A stretch of 41,226 bases of DNA from an uncultured Ruminococcus sp. (GTDB lineage: Bacteria; Bacillota; Clostridia; Oscillospirales; Acutalibacteraceae). The translations under genes and the position numbers were made by a program. The stretch covers positions 1-41,226 of the forward strand of contig CAJODI010000002.1 in assembly GCA_905233145.1 (NCBI GenBank). The letters run 5' to 3'. Within the stretch, counting starts at the first letter, position 1. Every line of letters starts with the position of its first letter. This document shows positions 1 to 8,913 of this stretch, piece after piece. Under the pieces are notes generated by a model. It was not told where the DNA came from. It saw nothing but the letters and a program-made list of their open reading frames with translations, and ran no database searches.

Positions 1-100
1 TGATGACTTCTTCTTTACCTTGATTCGTTATCTGTCTATCCCTTCTGTTCGTTCATCCCACAAATTTCCGTGATGAACCCAACATTTTGCATAATATTCC

Positions 101-144
101 AAAAAAATACAGCGTTTCCACCCATAGACAGGAGGAAACGCTGT
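101..144 (-). terminator. Rho-independent terminator of metA
   Basis: An 11-bp perfect inverted repeat (109-119 with 134-144, ACAGCGTTTCC on the plus strand) is followed, reading the minus strand, by a T-rich run (complement of 101-108). It lies 27 bases beyond the metA stop. Positions 1-100 show no convincing gene or other element. Confidence 0.88.
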
Positions 145-170
145 TAAAATTTATAGCAATTGCCGTTAAT

Positions 171-1115
171 TTATTTTCCCTGTTTTGCGAACGGCTTGTT
201 TTTGATCTCCTTCAAATCATACGGCGTAGCCTGATACACAAAGTAGTTCAGCCAGTTTGTGTAGAGCAGGGTCGCGTTGCTTCGCCAAACCAGTCTGGGA
301 GTTCTGGTCGTGTCGCCGTTCGGAAAATAGTTGTGCGGCACACGCGGATTTATTCCGCGGCTTTGGTCGCGGAAAAATTCCTTTGCCAAGGTGTCGCGGT
401 CGTATTCGGCGTGACCGGTCACAAAAAAATGTCTGCCGCTTTTGTTACACACAATGCTCACGCCTGCGCGCTCGGATATCGCGAGGATCTCAAGCTTTTT
501 GCATGAGCGGATGTCATCCTCGTCAACGCCGGTGTAGCGCGAATGAGGAATAGAAAACTCGTCGTCAAAGCCCCTCATCAGCGGATGGCGAGGATCAAGC
601 ACGGTGTGACGGTAAATCCCGCTGAGCTTTTCGGGAAGCAGCTTTTTTTGTATTCCATAGTGATAATAAAGCCCTGCCTGCGCACCCCAGCAGATGTGAA
701 AGGTTGAAAAAACATTGCGCTTTGACCATTCCATGATCTCGCAGAGCTCTTCCCAGTAGTCAACTTCTTCAAAATCGAGCTGCTCAACCGGTGCGCCGGT
801 GATTATCATTCCATCAAACGACTCGTCCCTGACCTCGTCAAAGGTCTTGTAGAAGGTCGTCAGATGGTGATACGAGGTGTTTTTTGAGATGTGAGTAGCC
901 ATCTGCAAAAGCTCAATGTCCACCTGCAAAGGGCTGTTGCCCAGAAGCCTGAGGAGCTGGGTTTCGGTTTCGATTTTTGTGGGCATAAGATTAAGAATCA
1001 GTATTTTCAGCGGACGAATATCCTGCCTGATCGCCACGTCGTCCGGCATGACAAAGATATTTTCCCCTTCCAAAATCTTAATCGCCGGTAAATTGCTTTG
1101 AACCTTAATCGGCAT
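171..1115 (-). CDS. metA: Homoserine O-acetyltransferase (MetA family)
   Basis: The enzyme acylates the hydroxyl of L-homoserine, the first committed step of methionine synthesis, in the cytoplasm. The 314-residue protein is full length for the family. The expected catalytic residues fall at family positions: Cys142 in the FHICWGAQ segment, and His235 and Glu237 in GHAEYD. Residue 111 is Glu (GAPVEQL). Studies of Bacillus MetA link Glu111 to acetyl-CoA use and Gly111 to succinyl-CoA use, so acetyl-CoA is the likely donor (inference). The frame is open for nine further codons upstream, but the ATG at 1115 is preceded by a good GAGGTG ribosome site and begins with the usual MPIKV, so it is the start. 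The gene stands alone between proS and a terminator. Confidence 0.95.
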   Translation of the reverse strand: MPIKVQSNLPAIKILEGENIFVMPDDVAIRQDIRPLKILILNLMPTKIETETQLLRLLGNSPLQVDIELLQMATHISKNTSYHHLTTFYKTFDEVRDESFDGMIITGAPVEQLDFEEVDYWEELCEIMEWSKRNVFSTFHICWGAQAGLYYHYGIQKKLLPEKLSGIYRHTVLDPRHPLMRGFDDEFSIPHSRYTGVDEDDIRSCKKLEILAISERAGVSIVCNKSGRHFFVTGHAEYDRDTLAKEFFRDQSRGINPRVPHNYFPNGDTTRTPRLVWRSNATLLYTNWLNYFVYQATPYDLKEIKNKPFAKQGK

Positions 1116-1140
1116 ATCTCTCACCTCACTTATAAAAATC

Positions 1141-1207
1141 AATAGTTATACAGTCGGGAACAAACGCATCCTGCAAGAAAACGCTTCTTCCCGACCGAAA
1201 TTGTCAA
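1141..1207. repeat. Intergenic repeat with hairpin, copy 1 (second copy near 39087)
   Basis: The block holds ATACAGTCGGGAACAA followed by a spacer and TTCTTCCCGAC, so GTCGGGAA can pair with TTCCCGAC. A diverged copy with the same flanking words (CAATAGTNATACAG before, AATTGTC after) lies at about 39087-39155. Here it separates proS from metA and could end proS transcription, though no T-run follows on the minus strand. Confidence 0.55.
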
Positions 1208-2647
1208 TTAATATTGCTTGCCCCAGTAAACCATATGCTTTGCAGGCTTTCCGCAGCAAACGCAGGTGTCTGCAAGGTGCTCCTCTTCAAAGGGTATGCA
1301 TCTGCTCTTTACGCCGCCTGTAGCGTCCTTAAGCTTGTCCTCGCACTCGCTGTCGCCGCACCACATAGCCTTGATAAAGCCGGGATGATTCTTGGCAATA
1401 TCTATAAACTCGTCGTAGCTTGTCGCGGTAAAGGTCTTTTCCTGAGTATTTTTAAGTGCGCGGTCATACATATCGTTGTGGATAGTATCAAGTAGCTTTT
1501 CAACAAACTCAACAAGCTCCGAAAGCGGCACGAACGCCTTTTCTCTGGTGTCGCGTCTTACAACAACGCACTGGTTCTTTTCGATATCCTTGGGACCGAT
1601 TTCAACTCTTACCGGAACGCCCTTCATCTCGTATTCGGCAAATTTCCAGCCGGGCTGTTTGTCGCTGTCGTCAAGCTTAACTCTGAATTTTGGGGCAAGC
1701 TCGGCTTTAAGCTCATTAGCCTTGTCGAGAACGCCTTCCTTGTGCTGAGCTATGGGAATAATCGCAACCTGAATCGGAGCAATCCTCGGAGGAAGCACAA
1801 GTCCGTCGTCGTCGCTGTGAACCATAATCAAAGCGCCGATCATTCGCGTCGAAACGCCCCAAGAGGTTTGATGCGGAAAATGAAGCTTGTTGTCCTTGCC
1901 GGTGTAGGTAATTCCAAAGCTCTTGGCAAAGCCGTCGCCAAAATAGTGCGAGGTTCCGCCCTGAAGAGCAACGCCGTTGTGCATCATTGGTTCAATTGTA
2001 TATGTAGCTTCCGCTCCGGCGAATTTTTCTTTTTCGGTTTTTTGACCGATCACTGCCGGGATCGCAAGGGTTTCACGATAAAAATCGTTGTATACGTGGA
2101 GCATACGCAGGGTCTCCTCCTGAGCCTCCTCGGGGGTTTCGTGCATTGTATGACCCTCCTGCCACAAAAACTCAGAGGTGCGCAGGAACGGACGAGTAGT
2201 TTTTTCCCATCTTACTACGCTGCACCACTGATTATAAAGCTTTGGCAGGTCGCGGTAGGTATTGATAACCTTTTTGTAGTGCTCACAGAAAAGGGTCTCC
2301 GAGGTTGGGCGAACAGCCAAACGCTCGTTGAGCTTTTCCTGGCCGCCGATCGTTACCCATGCACATTCGGGAGCAAATCCCTCAACGTGATCCTTCTCCT
2401 TTTGGAGCAGGCTTTCGGGGATAAACATCGGCATATATACATTTTCGTGGCCGGTTTCCTTAAAGCGGCGATCAAGGTCAGCCTGTATATTTTCCCAAAT
2501 TGCGTAGCCGTATGGACGAATAACCATGCAGCCCTTCACGCCGGAGTAATCAACCAGCTCTGCTTTTTTTACTATGTCTGTGTACCATTTTGCAAAGTCC
2601 TCGTCGCGGCTTGTGATAGCCTCGACCATTTTTTTATTATCAGCCAT
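1208..2647 (-). CDS. proS: Prolyl-tRNA synthetase, short archaeal/eukaryal-like type
   Basis: This class II synthetase charges tRNA-Pro with proline. At 479 residues it matches the short ProS type that lacks the inserted editing domain of the roughly 570-residue bacterial form. The class II core is visible: the motif 2 region with [12 protein letters not shown] near residues 156-167, and motif 3 in the catalytic fold. The C-terminus has a cysteine-rich segment (CGDSEC, CVCCGK) and ends in Tyr, as is typical of this type. The start ATG at 2647 has a GGAGGA ribosome site. The gene has its own promoter (2689-2716), and no T-box motif is seen in the leader. It is adjacent to metA but not obviously linked to it in function. 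Confidence 0.96.
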   Translation of the reverse strand: MADNKKMVEAITSRDEDFAKWYTDIVKKAELVDYSGVKGCMVIRPYGYAIWENIQADLDRRFKETGHENVYMPMFIPESLLQKEKDHVEGFAPECAWVTIGGQEKLNERLAVRPTSETLFCEHYKKVINTYRDLPKLYNQWCSVVRWEKTTRPFLRTSEFLWQEGHTMHETPEEAQEETLRMLHVYNDFYRETLAIPAVIGQKTEKEKFAGAEATYTIEPMMHNGVALQGGTSHYFGDGFAKSFGITYTGKDNKLHFPHQTSWGVSTRMIGALIMVHSDDDGLVLPPRIAPIQVAIIPIAQHKEGVLDKANELKAELAPKFRVKLDDSDKQPGWKFAEYEMKGVPVRVEIGPKDIEKNQCVVVRRDTREKAFVPLSELVEFVEKLLDTIHNDMYDRALKNTQEKTFTATSYDEFIDIAKNHPGFIKAMWCGDSECEDKLKDATGGVKSRCIPFEEEHLADTCVCCGKPAKHMVYWGKQY

Positions 2648-2666
2648 AAAAATCTCCTCCGTAACG

Positions 2667-2716
2667 GAAATATTATCGTAATATTTCTATTATACTACAT
2701 ATAAAAAATTTTTCAA
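2667..2716 (-). promoter_or_regulatory. proS promoter and palindromic leader element
   Basis: On the minus strand TTGAAA (2711-2716) and TATAAT (2689-2694) are separated by 16 bp, a good sigma-A promoter. Just downstream, at 2667-2687, is a perfect 9-bp inverted repeat GAAATATTA-TCG-TAATATTTC. It sits at or just after the expected transcription start and could be an operator or a leader hairpin. Confidence 0.7.
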
Positions 2717-2740
2717 GTTTTTATACTATTTTCTGATAAA

Positions 2741-2790
2741 ACACAGCCGCCGGGCAATTCAAAATCCGAATCGCACGGCGGTTTTTAAAT
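2741..2790 (-). terminator. Terminator at the 3' end of argF (possibly bidirectional)
   Basis: CCGCCGGGCAATTC and GAATCGCACGGCGG form a 14-position stem with two mismatches. The plus side has TTTTT after the stem and the minus side has GTGTTTT. It lies directly behind the argF stop and closes the arginine cluster. Confidence 0.7.
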
Positions 2791-2802
2791 TCGCTTATAA
2801 AC

Positions 2803-3738
2803 TTACCTCTCCGAGCCTTCGGCTTTGTCAGAATCTGTCATGCACTGTACAAGCACAGCCTTTTGAGCGTGGAGGCGGTTTTCTGCTTCCTCAAAGATTT
2901 CGTTCGCGTGAGCCTCAAACACCTCGGCGGTGATTTCCTCTCCGCGGTGAGCCGGCAGGCAGTGAAGCACCATGCACTCGGCGTTAGCCTGAGCCATAAG
3001 CTCGTCGTTCACCTGATATCCCTCAAACGCAGCCTCGCGGATCTTCTTCTCTTCCTCCTGACCCATTGAAGCCCAAACGTCAGTCAAAATCACGTCGGCG
3101 TTCTTTGCCGCTTTCATCGGGTCGCGAACTATCTCAAATTTGTCGCCGTACTGCTTGCCGAATTCAACAATATTTTCGGGCGGCATATAGTCCTCGGGGC
3201 ACGCAGCAGAAAAACTCATTCCGGTTTTGAGCGCGCCGACGATCAGCGAATTCATCATATTGTTGCCGTCGCCGATAAAGCACATTTTCAGTCCCTCAAG
3301 CTTGCCCTTGAACTCGCGGATCGTCATCAAATCAGCAAGCACCTGGCACGGATGGCAATAGTCTGTCAGTCCGTTGATGATCGGGATCGAGCCGTACTCG
3401 GCAAGAGCTTCGACCTCGCTCTGCTCAAAGGTACGGATCATGATCGCGTCAATAAAGCGCGAGAGCACCCTTGCGGTGTCCTGAACCGGCTCGCCCCTGC
3501 CGATTTGCAGGTCGTTTGACGAGAGGAACAGCGGATATCCGCCGAGCTGAGTCATGCCCACTTCAAAGGATACGCGCGTTCTTGTGCTGGATTTTTCAAA
3601 AATCATTCCAAGGGTTTTGCCCTTCAAAAGCTTGTGCTCAATTCCGTGCTTCTGCTCATATTTTAACTGGTCGGCAAGGTTCAGGGTGTTCATGATTTCT
3701 TCCGTTGACCAGTCCTGCAATTTAAGTAAATGCTTCAT
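2803..3738 (-). CDS. argF: Ornithine carbamoyltransferase
   Basis: The enzyme condenses ornithine and carbamoyl phosphate to citrulline, step six of arginine synthesis. The 311-residue length is normal. Family signatures are clear: the carbamoyl-phosphate loop STRTR (about residues 51-55), HPCQ in the DYCHPCQVLADL segment, and the ornithine-binding HCLPAHRGEE near the C-terminus. A catabolic OTCase cannot be excluded by sequence alone, but its position as the last gene of a biosynthetic arg cluster, 3 bp behind argD with its ribosome site (GGAGGG) inside the argD end, argues for the anabolic role. Confidence 0.96.
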   Translation of the reverse strand: MKHLLKLQDWSTEEIMNTLNLADQLKYEQKHGIEHKLLKGKTLGMIFEKSSTRTRVSFEVGMTQLGGYPLFLSSNDLQIGRGEPVQDTARVLSRFIDAIMIRTFEQSEVEALAEYGSIPIINGLTDYCHPCQVLADLMTIREFKGKLEGLKMCFIGDGNNMMNSLIVGALKTGMSFSAACPEDYMPPENIVEFGKQYGDKFEIVRDPMKAAKNADVILTDVWASMGQEEEKKIREAAFEGYQVNDELMAQANAECMVLHCLPAHRGEEITAEVFEAHANEIFEEAENRLHAQKAVLVQCMTDSDKAEGSER

Positions 3739-3741
3739 AGT

Positions 3742-4908
3742 TTATCCCTCCAAGGTGGTATTAAGTATAGCTACTGCTTCGTCAAGCTCCTCGCGGCTGA
3801 TCATCAGCGGCGGCAGCATTCTCAGCAGATTTTTTGCCGTAATTATCAAAAGTCCGTTTTTAACGCAGCTTGCGGCAACCTCGTGAACGTCGCCTTCGCA
3901 AAGCTCGATCCCAACCATAAGGCCCATTCTTCTGACGTTTTTTACGCCTTCAAGCTCAAGCAGCTTGTTTTCAAGATACTTTCCCTTTGCCTCGACCTCG
4001 TCCAAAAAGCCCTCAGAGGTCAAAACGTCCAAAACATAATTTGCGCCGGCGCAAACAACGGGATTCGCGCCAAAGGTGGTGCCGTGGGTCGAGGGCTGCA
4101 TAACCTCGCCGAGCTTTTCGGAACATATACAAGCTCCAATCGGAAGTCCTCCGCCAAGTCCCTTTGCTGCCGTAATCAGGTCGGGCTTTACGCCGTAGTT
4201 TTCAAAGGCAAAGAGCTTTCCGGTTCTTCCGCAGCCGGTCTGGACCTCGTCAACAATAACGAGAATATCTTTCTCTTTGCAAAATTCAAACAAGCTTTTT
4301 ACATAGTCTGCGTCAAGAATATTTACTCCGCCCTCGCCCTGAATAAGCTCAAGCATAACAGCGCAGGTTTTGTCGGAAACCGCTTTTTCAAGCGCAGAAA
4401 AATCGTTAGCCTCGGCATAGACAAAGCCCTCGGTGAACGGAAAGAAAAAGTTGTGAAAAACCTCCTGACCGGTTGCCGAAAGAGTTGTTACCGTTCTTCC
4501 GTGAAAAGAATTTTTCAGCGTTACAATCTCATTTCTGCCGCTTCCGTACTTGTCAAAGCTGTATTTTCTCGCAATTTTAATCGCGCATTCATTTGCCTCC
4601 GCTCCGCTGTTGCCGAAGCAAACCTTTGCCATTCCGGTAAGGGTACACAGCTTTTCGGCAAGGTTTGAAGCCTGTTCGGAATAAAAATAGTTAGACATAT
4701 GCTGTAGCCTTGCCGCCTGAGCTGTGACAGCCTTTACCCAGCCGTCGTCGCAGTAGCCAAGGCTGTTTACGCCGATTCCGGAGGATACGTCAAGATATCT
4801 CTTGCCGTCCTCGTCATAAGCGACCACGCCCTTGCCGCTTTTGAGAGCAACGTCGTAGCGACCGTAGGTATGCATTATATACTTTAAATCTTTTTCTTTG
4901 GTATTCAA
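3742..4908 (-). CDS. argD: Acetylornithine aminotransferase (TTG start)
   Basis: This PLP-dependent class III aminotransferase converts N-acetylglutamate semialdehyde to N-acetylornithine. It has 388 residues, the usual length. The PLP lysine lies in ITAAKGLGGGLPIGA, the cofactor-binding aspartate in IVDEVQTGCGRTG, and SFHGRT follows the family pattern. The frame opens with TTG at 4908, one base after the stop of the upstream GNAT gene, with AAGAGGCG at ribosome-site distance. The first eleven codons align with the usual ArgD N-terminus (NTKEKDLKYIMHTYGRY), so TTG is preferred over the internal ATG. The tight spacing suggests translational coupling with its neighbours. Confidence 0.95.
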   Translation of the reverse strand: MNTKEKDLKYIMHTYGRYDVALKSGKGVVAYDEDGKRYLDVSSGIGVNSLGYCDDGWVKAVTAQAARLQHMSNYFYSEQASNLAEKLCTLTGMAKVCFGNSGAEANECAIKIARKYSFDKYGSGRNEIVTLKNSFHGRTVTTLSATGQEVFHNFFFPFTEGFVYAEANDFSALEKAVSDKTCAVMLELIQGEGGVNILDADYVKSLFEFCKEKDILVIVDEVQTGCGRTGKLFAFENYGVKPDLITAAKGLGGGLPIGACICSEKLGEVMQPSTHGTTFGANPVVCAGANYVLDVLTSEGFLDEVEAKGKYLENKLLELEGVKNVRRMGLMVGIELCEGDVHEVAASCVKNGLLIITAKNLLRMLPPLMISREELDEAVAILNTTLEG

Positions 4909-4909
4909 G

Positions 4910-5344
4910 TTATTTCGCCTCTTTTAACTGATGATTGTCGTATGAATAAACAAAAACATCGTCGCGTTTTTCAAAGCCGAAATCACGCCAAAAATTCTGA
5001 CCGATCTCGTTGTTTTGATAGCTGAAAATATGGGTCTTGTCAATGCCCTCGGCACGAATTTTTTTTATCGCCTTTTCAGCAAGCGCGTGACCTATATGTC
5101 TGCGCCGGTATTCGGGCAGCACCGCCATATGATGAATAAAGCCGCGTCTACCGTCGTGACCGGCAAGCACCGTTCCCACGATTTTTCCGTCAACTACGGC
5201 AACCTGGCTCATGCCCTCGTTGCGCCTGAGGTATCTGTCCATCTGACCTCTCTCGTCAGCCGCCGAAAGCGCACGCTTTGAGGTGGTCTGCCACATCTCA
5301 AAAACCTCGTCGTAGTCGTCAATTGTCATTGGTCTAATTATCAT
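4910..5344 (-). CDS. GNAT-family N-acetyltransferase within the arginine cluster
   Basis: The 144-residue protein is a single GNAT domain. Visible features are the beta-4/alpha-3 acetyl-CoA site (MAVLPEYRRRHIGHALAEKA, near residues 73-92, with the R-x-x-G-x-A pattern) and a C-terminal GFEKRDD segment. It is encoded 9 bp after argB and one base before argD, so it is firmly part of the operon. The pathway already has ArgJ for making and recycling acetyl groups, so the substrate is not obvious. It may be an accessory N-acetylglutamate synthase or an unrelated small-molecule acetyltransferase. It does not look like the amino-acid-kinase-fused ArgA. The substrate is unknown. Confidence 0.88.
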   Translation of the reverse strand: MIIRPMTIDDYDEVFEMWQTTSKRALSAADERGQMDRYLRRNEGMSQVAVVDGKIVGTVLAGHDGRRGFIHHMAVLPEYRRRHIGHALAEKAIKKIRAEGIDKTHIFSYQNNEIGQNFWRDFGFEKRDDVFVYSYDNHQLKEAK

Positions 5345-5353
5345 TTTCTATCC

Positions 5354-6205
5354 TTAATAAAACATAGTTCCGATTCCCTCGTCGCTGAAAAGCTCCAGAA
5401 GGATCGAATGCTCAAGCCTGCCGTCAATAATGTGCGCACGGCTCACGCCGTTTCTGACCGCCTCAACGCAGCAGTCGATTTTTGGGATCATGCCGCCCTT
5501 GATGATACCGTCTCTTTTAAGCATCGGCACCTCGCTGACATTGACAACCGGCATAAGCGAAGCCTCGTCGCTGACATCGCGCAACAGTCCGCGAATATCC
5601 GTCATAAGTATCAGTTTTTTTGCACCGATTTTTGCTGCGATCTGAGCCGCCGCAAGATCGGCGTTGATATTATAAACCTTGCCGTCATATCCTCCGGCGA
5701 TCGTTGAAACGATCGGAATATAGCCGTCTCTGAGAGCCATATTCAGCGGCTCCGGATTAACGTCGCGAATCTCGCCCACATAGCCGAGGTCATGCGCAGA
5801 AGCAAGCTTGTCTGCCATAAGCAGCTTGCCGTCAAGTCCGCAAAAACCGATAGCCTTTCCGCCGTGGCTTTCAAGCAACTGAACCAGACTTTTGTTCACC
5901 TTTCCGGCGAGCACCATCTGAACAATATCAATCGTCTCCTCGTCGGTCACGCGCATTCCGTCCTTGAACTCGCTCTTTTTGCCCACAGCGTCAAGCATGG
6001 CATTGATCTCCGGTCCTCCGCCGTGGACAAGCACAACATTGATCCCCACAAGCTGCATTAGTACCAAATCGCTCATAACCGCAGCTTTAAGATCTTCATT
6101 AATCATTGCGTTACCGCCGTATTTGACAACGATCGTCTCGCCCGCAAGCTTTTTTATATAGGGCATCGCCTGAATCAACACCCTTGCCCTTTTAGAATTA
6201 TCCAT
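5354..6205 (-). CDS. argB: Acetylglutamate kinase
   Basis: The enzyme phosphorylates N-acetylglutamate, the second step of the acetylated arginine pathway and usually the feedback-controlled one. The 283-residue amino-acid-kinase fold shows VVKYGGNAM (about residues 26-34), VLVHGGGPEIN, the acetylglutamate-binding NINADLAAAQIA, and the ATP-site GGMIPKIDCC. The N-terminal part (about residues 1-20) is the helical extension seen in arginine-sensitive hexameric forms, so arginine inhibition is plausible (inference). The start ATG has a GAGGTA ribosome site. It is followed 9 bp later by the GNAT gene. Confidence 0.96.
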   Translation of the reverse strand: MDNSKRARVLIQAMPYIKKLAGETIVVKYGGNAMINEDLKAAVMSDLVLMQLVGINVVLVHGGGPEINAMLDAVGKKSEFKDGMRVTDEETIDIVQMVLAGKVNKSLVQLLESHGGKAIGFCGLDGKLLMADKLASAHDLGYVGEIRDVNPEPLNMALRDGYIPIVSTIAGGYDGKVYNINADLAAAQIAAKIGAKKLILMTDIRGLLRDVSDEASLMPVVNVSEVPMLKRDGIIKGGMIPKIDCCVEAVRNGVSRAHIIDGRLEHSILLELFSDEGIGTMFY

Positions 6206-6455
6206 TTATTTTACCTCGTTACATACGTTTGTTTTCACGGAATCGTTATTTTCTCGACAATGCCTCGGAAATGATTTTCACCTCGGCTGTCTCGCTCCAT
6301 ACGTTTATTTTTTGGAAATTTTTTACGCGCTTCATGCGTTTATTTTTTTTGAAAGGTTAAACTCCCGACAATGCCTCGGAGATATTTTTCACCTCGGTTG
6401 CCATGCTTTATACGTTTCTGTTTATGGCTTTCGTTCCCTTAATTGATCGAAAAAT
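6206..6455. repeat. Imperfect direct repeats between argJ and argB
   Basis: Two copies of a roughly 52-bp unit (6255-6307 and 6366-6417) share CGACAATGCCTCGGA, TTTTCACCTCGG, and CATACGTTT or TATACGTTT. Shorter echoes of the CATACGTTT/CATGCGTTT word occur at about 6222 and 6333. Each unit carries CCTCGG twice in direct orientation, so it is not a simple hairpin. No ORF lies here. Confidence 0.65.
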
Positions 6456-7682
6456 TTATGTCCTGTAATCTCCGTTGATTTTTACGTAATCGTATGTCAA
6501 ATCGCAGCCGTAGGCTTCTGCCTTGCCCTCGCCGTCGTTCAGGCTGACTGCAACGGTGATTTCTTTTTCAAGCAAGATCTCCTTTGCTTTTTCCTCGGAA
6601 AATTCAACGCCTGCGCCGTTTTCACAAACCAAGATCTCGCCCTTTGGCGATTCAAACTCGACCTTCACCTTACTTACGTCAACGTCCGCGCCGCTGTAGC
6701 CTATCGCGCACAGCACCCTGCCCCAGTTTGCGTCCGCGCCGTACATTGCGGCTTTGAACAAGCTTGAACAGATTATGCTCTTTGAAACCATAACGGCGTC
6801 TTTTTTGGTTTTGGCGCCGTCAACCGAGCAAATCAGCAGTTTTGTTGCGCCCTCGCCGTCAGCGGCAAGCTTTTTTGCAAGCGATTTGAACGCCTCTGTA
6901 AGTGCGCCGACAAACACCCGGTAATCCTCGTTTTTCTCACGTATCTCATTGTTTCCGGCAAGTCCGGAAGCCATGATTGCAAGCGTGTCGTTTGTTGAGG
7001 TGTCGCCGTCCACGCTCACCATATTGTAGCTGTCCTCGACCGCCTCGCGCAGAGCTTCCTCCAGCATTTCGGCAGAAACAGCCGCGTCGGTTGTGACAAA
7101 AGAAAGCATTGTTCCCATATTGATATGGATCATTCCGCTGCCCTTTGCGATTCCGCCGATTGTAACGGTTTTGCCGCCAAGCTCAACCTGCATAGCCATT
7201 TCTTTTTTTACGGTGTCGGTGGTCATGATCGCTTCGGCAGCGTTGGTTCCGCCGTCCTTGCTCAGCTTGCCCTTCATCATCGCAGCACCCTTTATAACAG
7301 GCTCGATTGGAAGCGGCTGACCGATAACTCCGGTCGAGGCTACTATCACGTCCTCCGCCTTTACTCCGAGGGTCTCGGCAGCGATTTCGCACATTCTTTG
7401 AGCGATTTCGATTCCGTCGGCGTTGCAGGTGTTGGCGTTGCCCGAATTTACGATAACCGCCTGAGCCACTCCGTTTTGAAGGTGCTTCTTTGTCACCGTA
7501 ATAGTTGAGCTTTTCACCAAATTTTTGGTATATACCGCCGCTGCCGCGCAGGGCTTTTCGCAGTATATCAGCGCGAGGTCGCGCTTAGTTTTATTTGACG
7601 GTTTGATCCCGGCGCAAACTCCCTGAGCCGAAAAGCCCAGCGGAGAAGTCACGCCGCCGTCGATAAATTTATATTTAATCAT
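6456..7682 (-). CDS. argJ: Bifunctional ornithine acetyltransferase / N-acetylglutamate synthase
   Basis: ArgJ transfers the acetyl group from N-acetylornithine to glutamate, making the pathway cyclic; some members can also use acetyl-CoA. The 408-residue protein has the family layout, including the self-cleavage site. Around residue 180 the sequence reads KGSGMIHINMGTMLSF, in which the Thr after Gly is the expected N-terminal nucleophile of the beta chain. Many family members have Ala before that Thr, so Gly-Thr is a mild variant. TSTNDT in the DGDTSTNDTLA segment is also typical. The start ATG has a GAGG ribosome site lying immediately outside the MITE at 7694-7854. Confidence 0.95.
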   Translation of the reverse strand: MIKYKFIDGGVTSPLGFSAQGVCAGIKPSNKTKRDLALIYCEKPCAAAAVYTKNLVKSSTITVTKKHLQNGVAQAVIVNSGNANTCNADGIEIAQRMCEIAAETLGVKAEDVIVASTGVIGQPLPIEPVIKGAAMMKGKLSKDGGTNAAEAIMTTDTVKKEMAMQVELGGKTVTIGGIAKGSGMIHINMGTMLSFVTTDAAVSAEMLEEALREAVEDSYNMVSVDGDTSTNDTLAIMASGLAGNNEIREKNEDYRVFVGALTEAFKSLAKKLAADGEGATKLLICSVDGAKTKKDAVMVSKSIICSSLFKAAMYGADANWGRVLCAIGYSGADVDVSKVKVEFESPKGEILVCENGAGVEFSEEKAKEILLEKEITVAVSLNDGEGKAEAYGCDLTYDYVKINGDYRT

Positions 7683-7693
7683 GATTTCCTCAA

Positions 7694-7854
7694 GGGCACC
7701 TCTAAAAATTCACTGTTGTTCAAAGGTGCGGATATTTTATAGTAGATTTTTGTCAAAACGACGATGTCATACTGACGTATAACGAGGAGTTTTGGCAGAA
7801 ATATGCTGTGAAAGATTTGTGACTATGGGCAGCTATGAATTTTTAGTGGTGCCC
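7694..7854. mobile_element. MITE, copy 1, between argC and argJ
   Basis: The element is about 161 bp and is bounded by terminal inverted repeats: GGGCACCTCTAAAAATTCA at the left, and the same sequence with two changes, in reverse complement, at the right. A second copy with roughly 85 percent identity by eye lies at 33982-34140. Flanks here are TCAA on the left and TAAA on the right, one base from a perfect target duplication. It has no coding capacity, so it must be moved by a transposase encoded elsewhere. Its right end supplies the last base of the argC stop codon, and its left end abuts the argJ ribosome site. Confidence 0.85.
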
Positions 7855-8888
7855 TAAAATGCAGGCGGAACAATAACAAGTCCCGTCTTTTCGTCAAGTC
7901 CGAAAATAATGTTCATATTTTGGATTGCCTGACCTGCCGCGCCCTTTACCATATTGTCAATTGCGGCGCAGGCAACAAGCTTGTTCGCGCGCGGATCGTG
8001 ATGGATCGAAACGTCGCAGAAATTTGAATAGCGAACGTTGTGGATATCGGCGCAGCTTCCGTCGTCAAGCAGTCTTACAAAGAATTCGTCCTTGTAGTAA
8101 TACTCATAAGCCTTGCGGATCTGCTCAAAACTTACTCCGTCCTTGATATCGGCGTAAACCGTCGCCAGAATTCCTCTGTTGACCGGCAAAAGATGCGGAA
8201 CAAAGGTAATCGTCACATTTTCGCCGCTCAGCTTTGAGAGCGTCTGCTCGATCTCGGGAGTGTGGCGGTGGCTTGCAACCTTGTAGGCGTGAAAGCCCTC
8301 ATTAAGCTCCGGAAAATGGCTGCCCTGAGTAGGCTTTCTGCCTGCGCCGGTAACGCCGCTCTTGCAGTCGCAGATAATACCCTTGGTTTCAATCAATCCG
8401 TTCACAATTGCCGGAGCGATCGCGAGCGGAGAACAGGTCGTATAACAGCCGGGGTTTGCCACCAACTTTTTACCCTTTATTTTGTCTCTGAAAAATTCCG
8501 GCAAGCCGTAAACGCTCTGAGCGTGAAGCTCCTTGTCAAGAAATTTTCCGCCGTACCATTCGGCGTATTCGTCCTCGCTTTCAAGGCGAAAATCCGCGCC
8601 GAGGTCAATGAACGCCTTGCCGCTGTCAATGCATTTTTTGCCAAGCTCCTGCGAAAGTCCGTGAGGAAGCGCGGCAAAAATAACGTCGCTTTTCTCAACG
8701 ACCGCGTCCTGATTTTCGCATGTCATATCGTTTAAAAATTTATAAGAGGGATACACCTCGCTGAGCTTTTGACCCTCAAACGAAACCGAGCTGATCGCCG
8801 CGATCTCCGCCTCGGGGTGAGCTGTTATCAGCCGCACAAGCTCCACGCCGGCATATCCGGTCGCACCCACAATTCCTACCTTTATCAT
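7854..8888 (-). CDS. argC: N-acetyl-gamma-glutamyl-phosphate reductase
   Basis: This NADPH-dependent enzyme reduces N-acetylglutamyl phosphate to the semialdehyde. The 344-residue protein shows the nucleotide-binding GATGYAGVELVRL at its N-terminus and the catalytic cysteine in ANPGCYTT. It ends at the usual position for the family (GLVIVPPAF). The frame is open for 28 codons further upstream into the REP element, but MIKVGIVGATG with a GGAGAG ribosome site fixes the start at 8888. The TAG stop is formed across the junction with the neighbouring MITE, with no sign that the C-terminus was altered. Confidence 0.96.
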   Translation of the reverse strand: MIKVGIVGATGYAGVELVRLITAHPEAEIAAISSVSFEGQKLSEVYPSYKFLNDMTCENQDAVVEKSDVIFAALPHGLSQELGKKCIDSGKAFIDLGADFRLESEDEYAEWYGGKFLDKELHAQSVYGLPEFFRDKIKGKKLVANPGCYTTCSPLAIAPAIVNGLIETKGIICDCKSGVTGAGRKPTQGSHFPELNEGFHAYKVASHRHTPEIEQTLSKLSGENVTITFVPHLLPVNRGILATVYADIKDGVSFEQIRKAYEYYYKDEFFVRLLDDGSCADIHNVRYSNFCDVSIHHDPRANKLVACAAIDNMVKGAAGQAIQNMNIIFGLDEKTGLVIVPPAF

Positions 8889-8913
8889 AATTCTCTCCTG
8901 TTGGTTTTTTATC

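Noticed and set aside
1742-2704. 320-codon open frame on the plus strand opposite proS
   Set aside because: It lies wholly antisense to a clear synthetase gene, has no family resemblance, and arises from the codon bias of proS.
2648-2802. T-box riboswitch for proS
   Set aside because: No T-box sequence or specifier loop was found, and the promoter lies only about 40 bp before the start codon.
3730-4668. 312-codon open frame on the plus strand opposite argD
   Set aside because: It is antisense to a well-supported aminotransferase, with no ribosome site and no recognisable domain.
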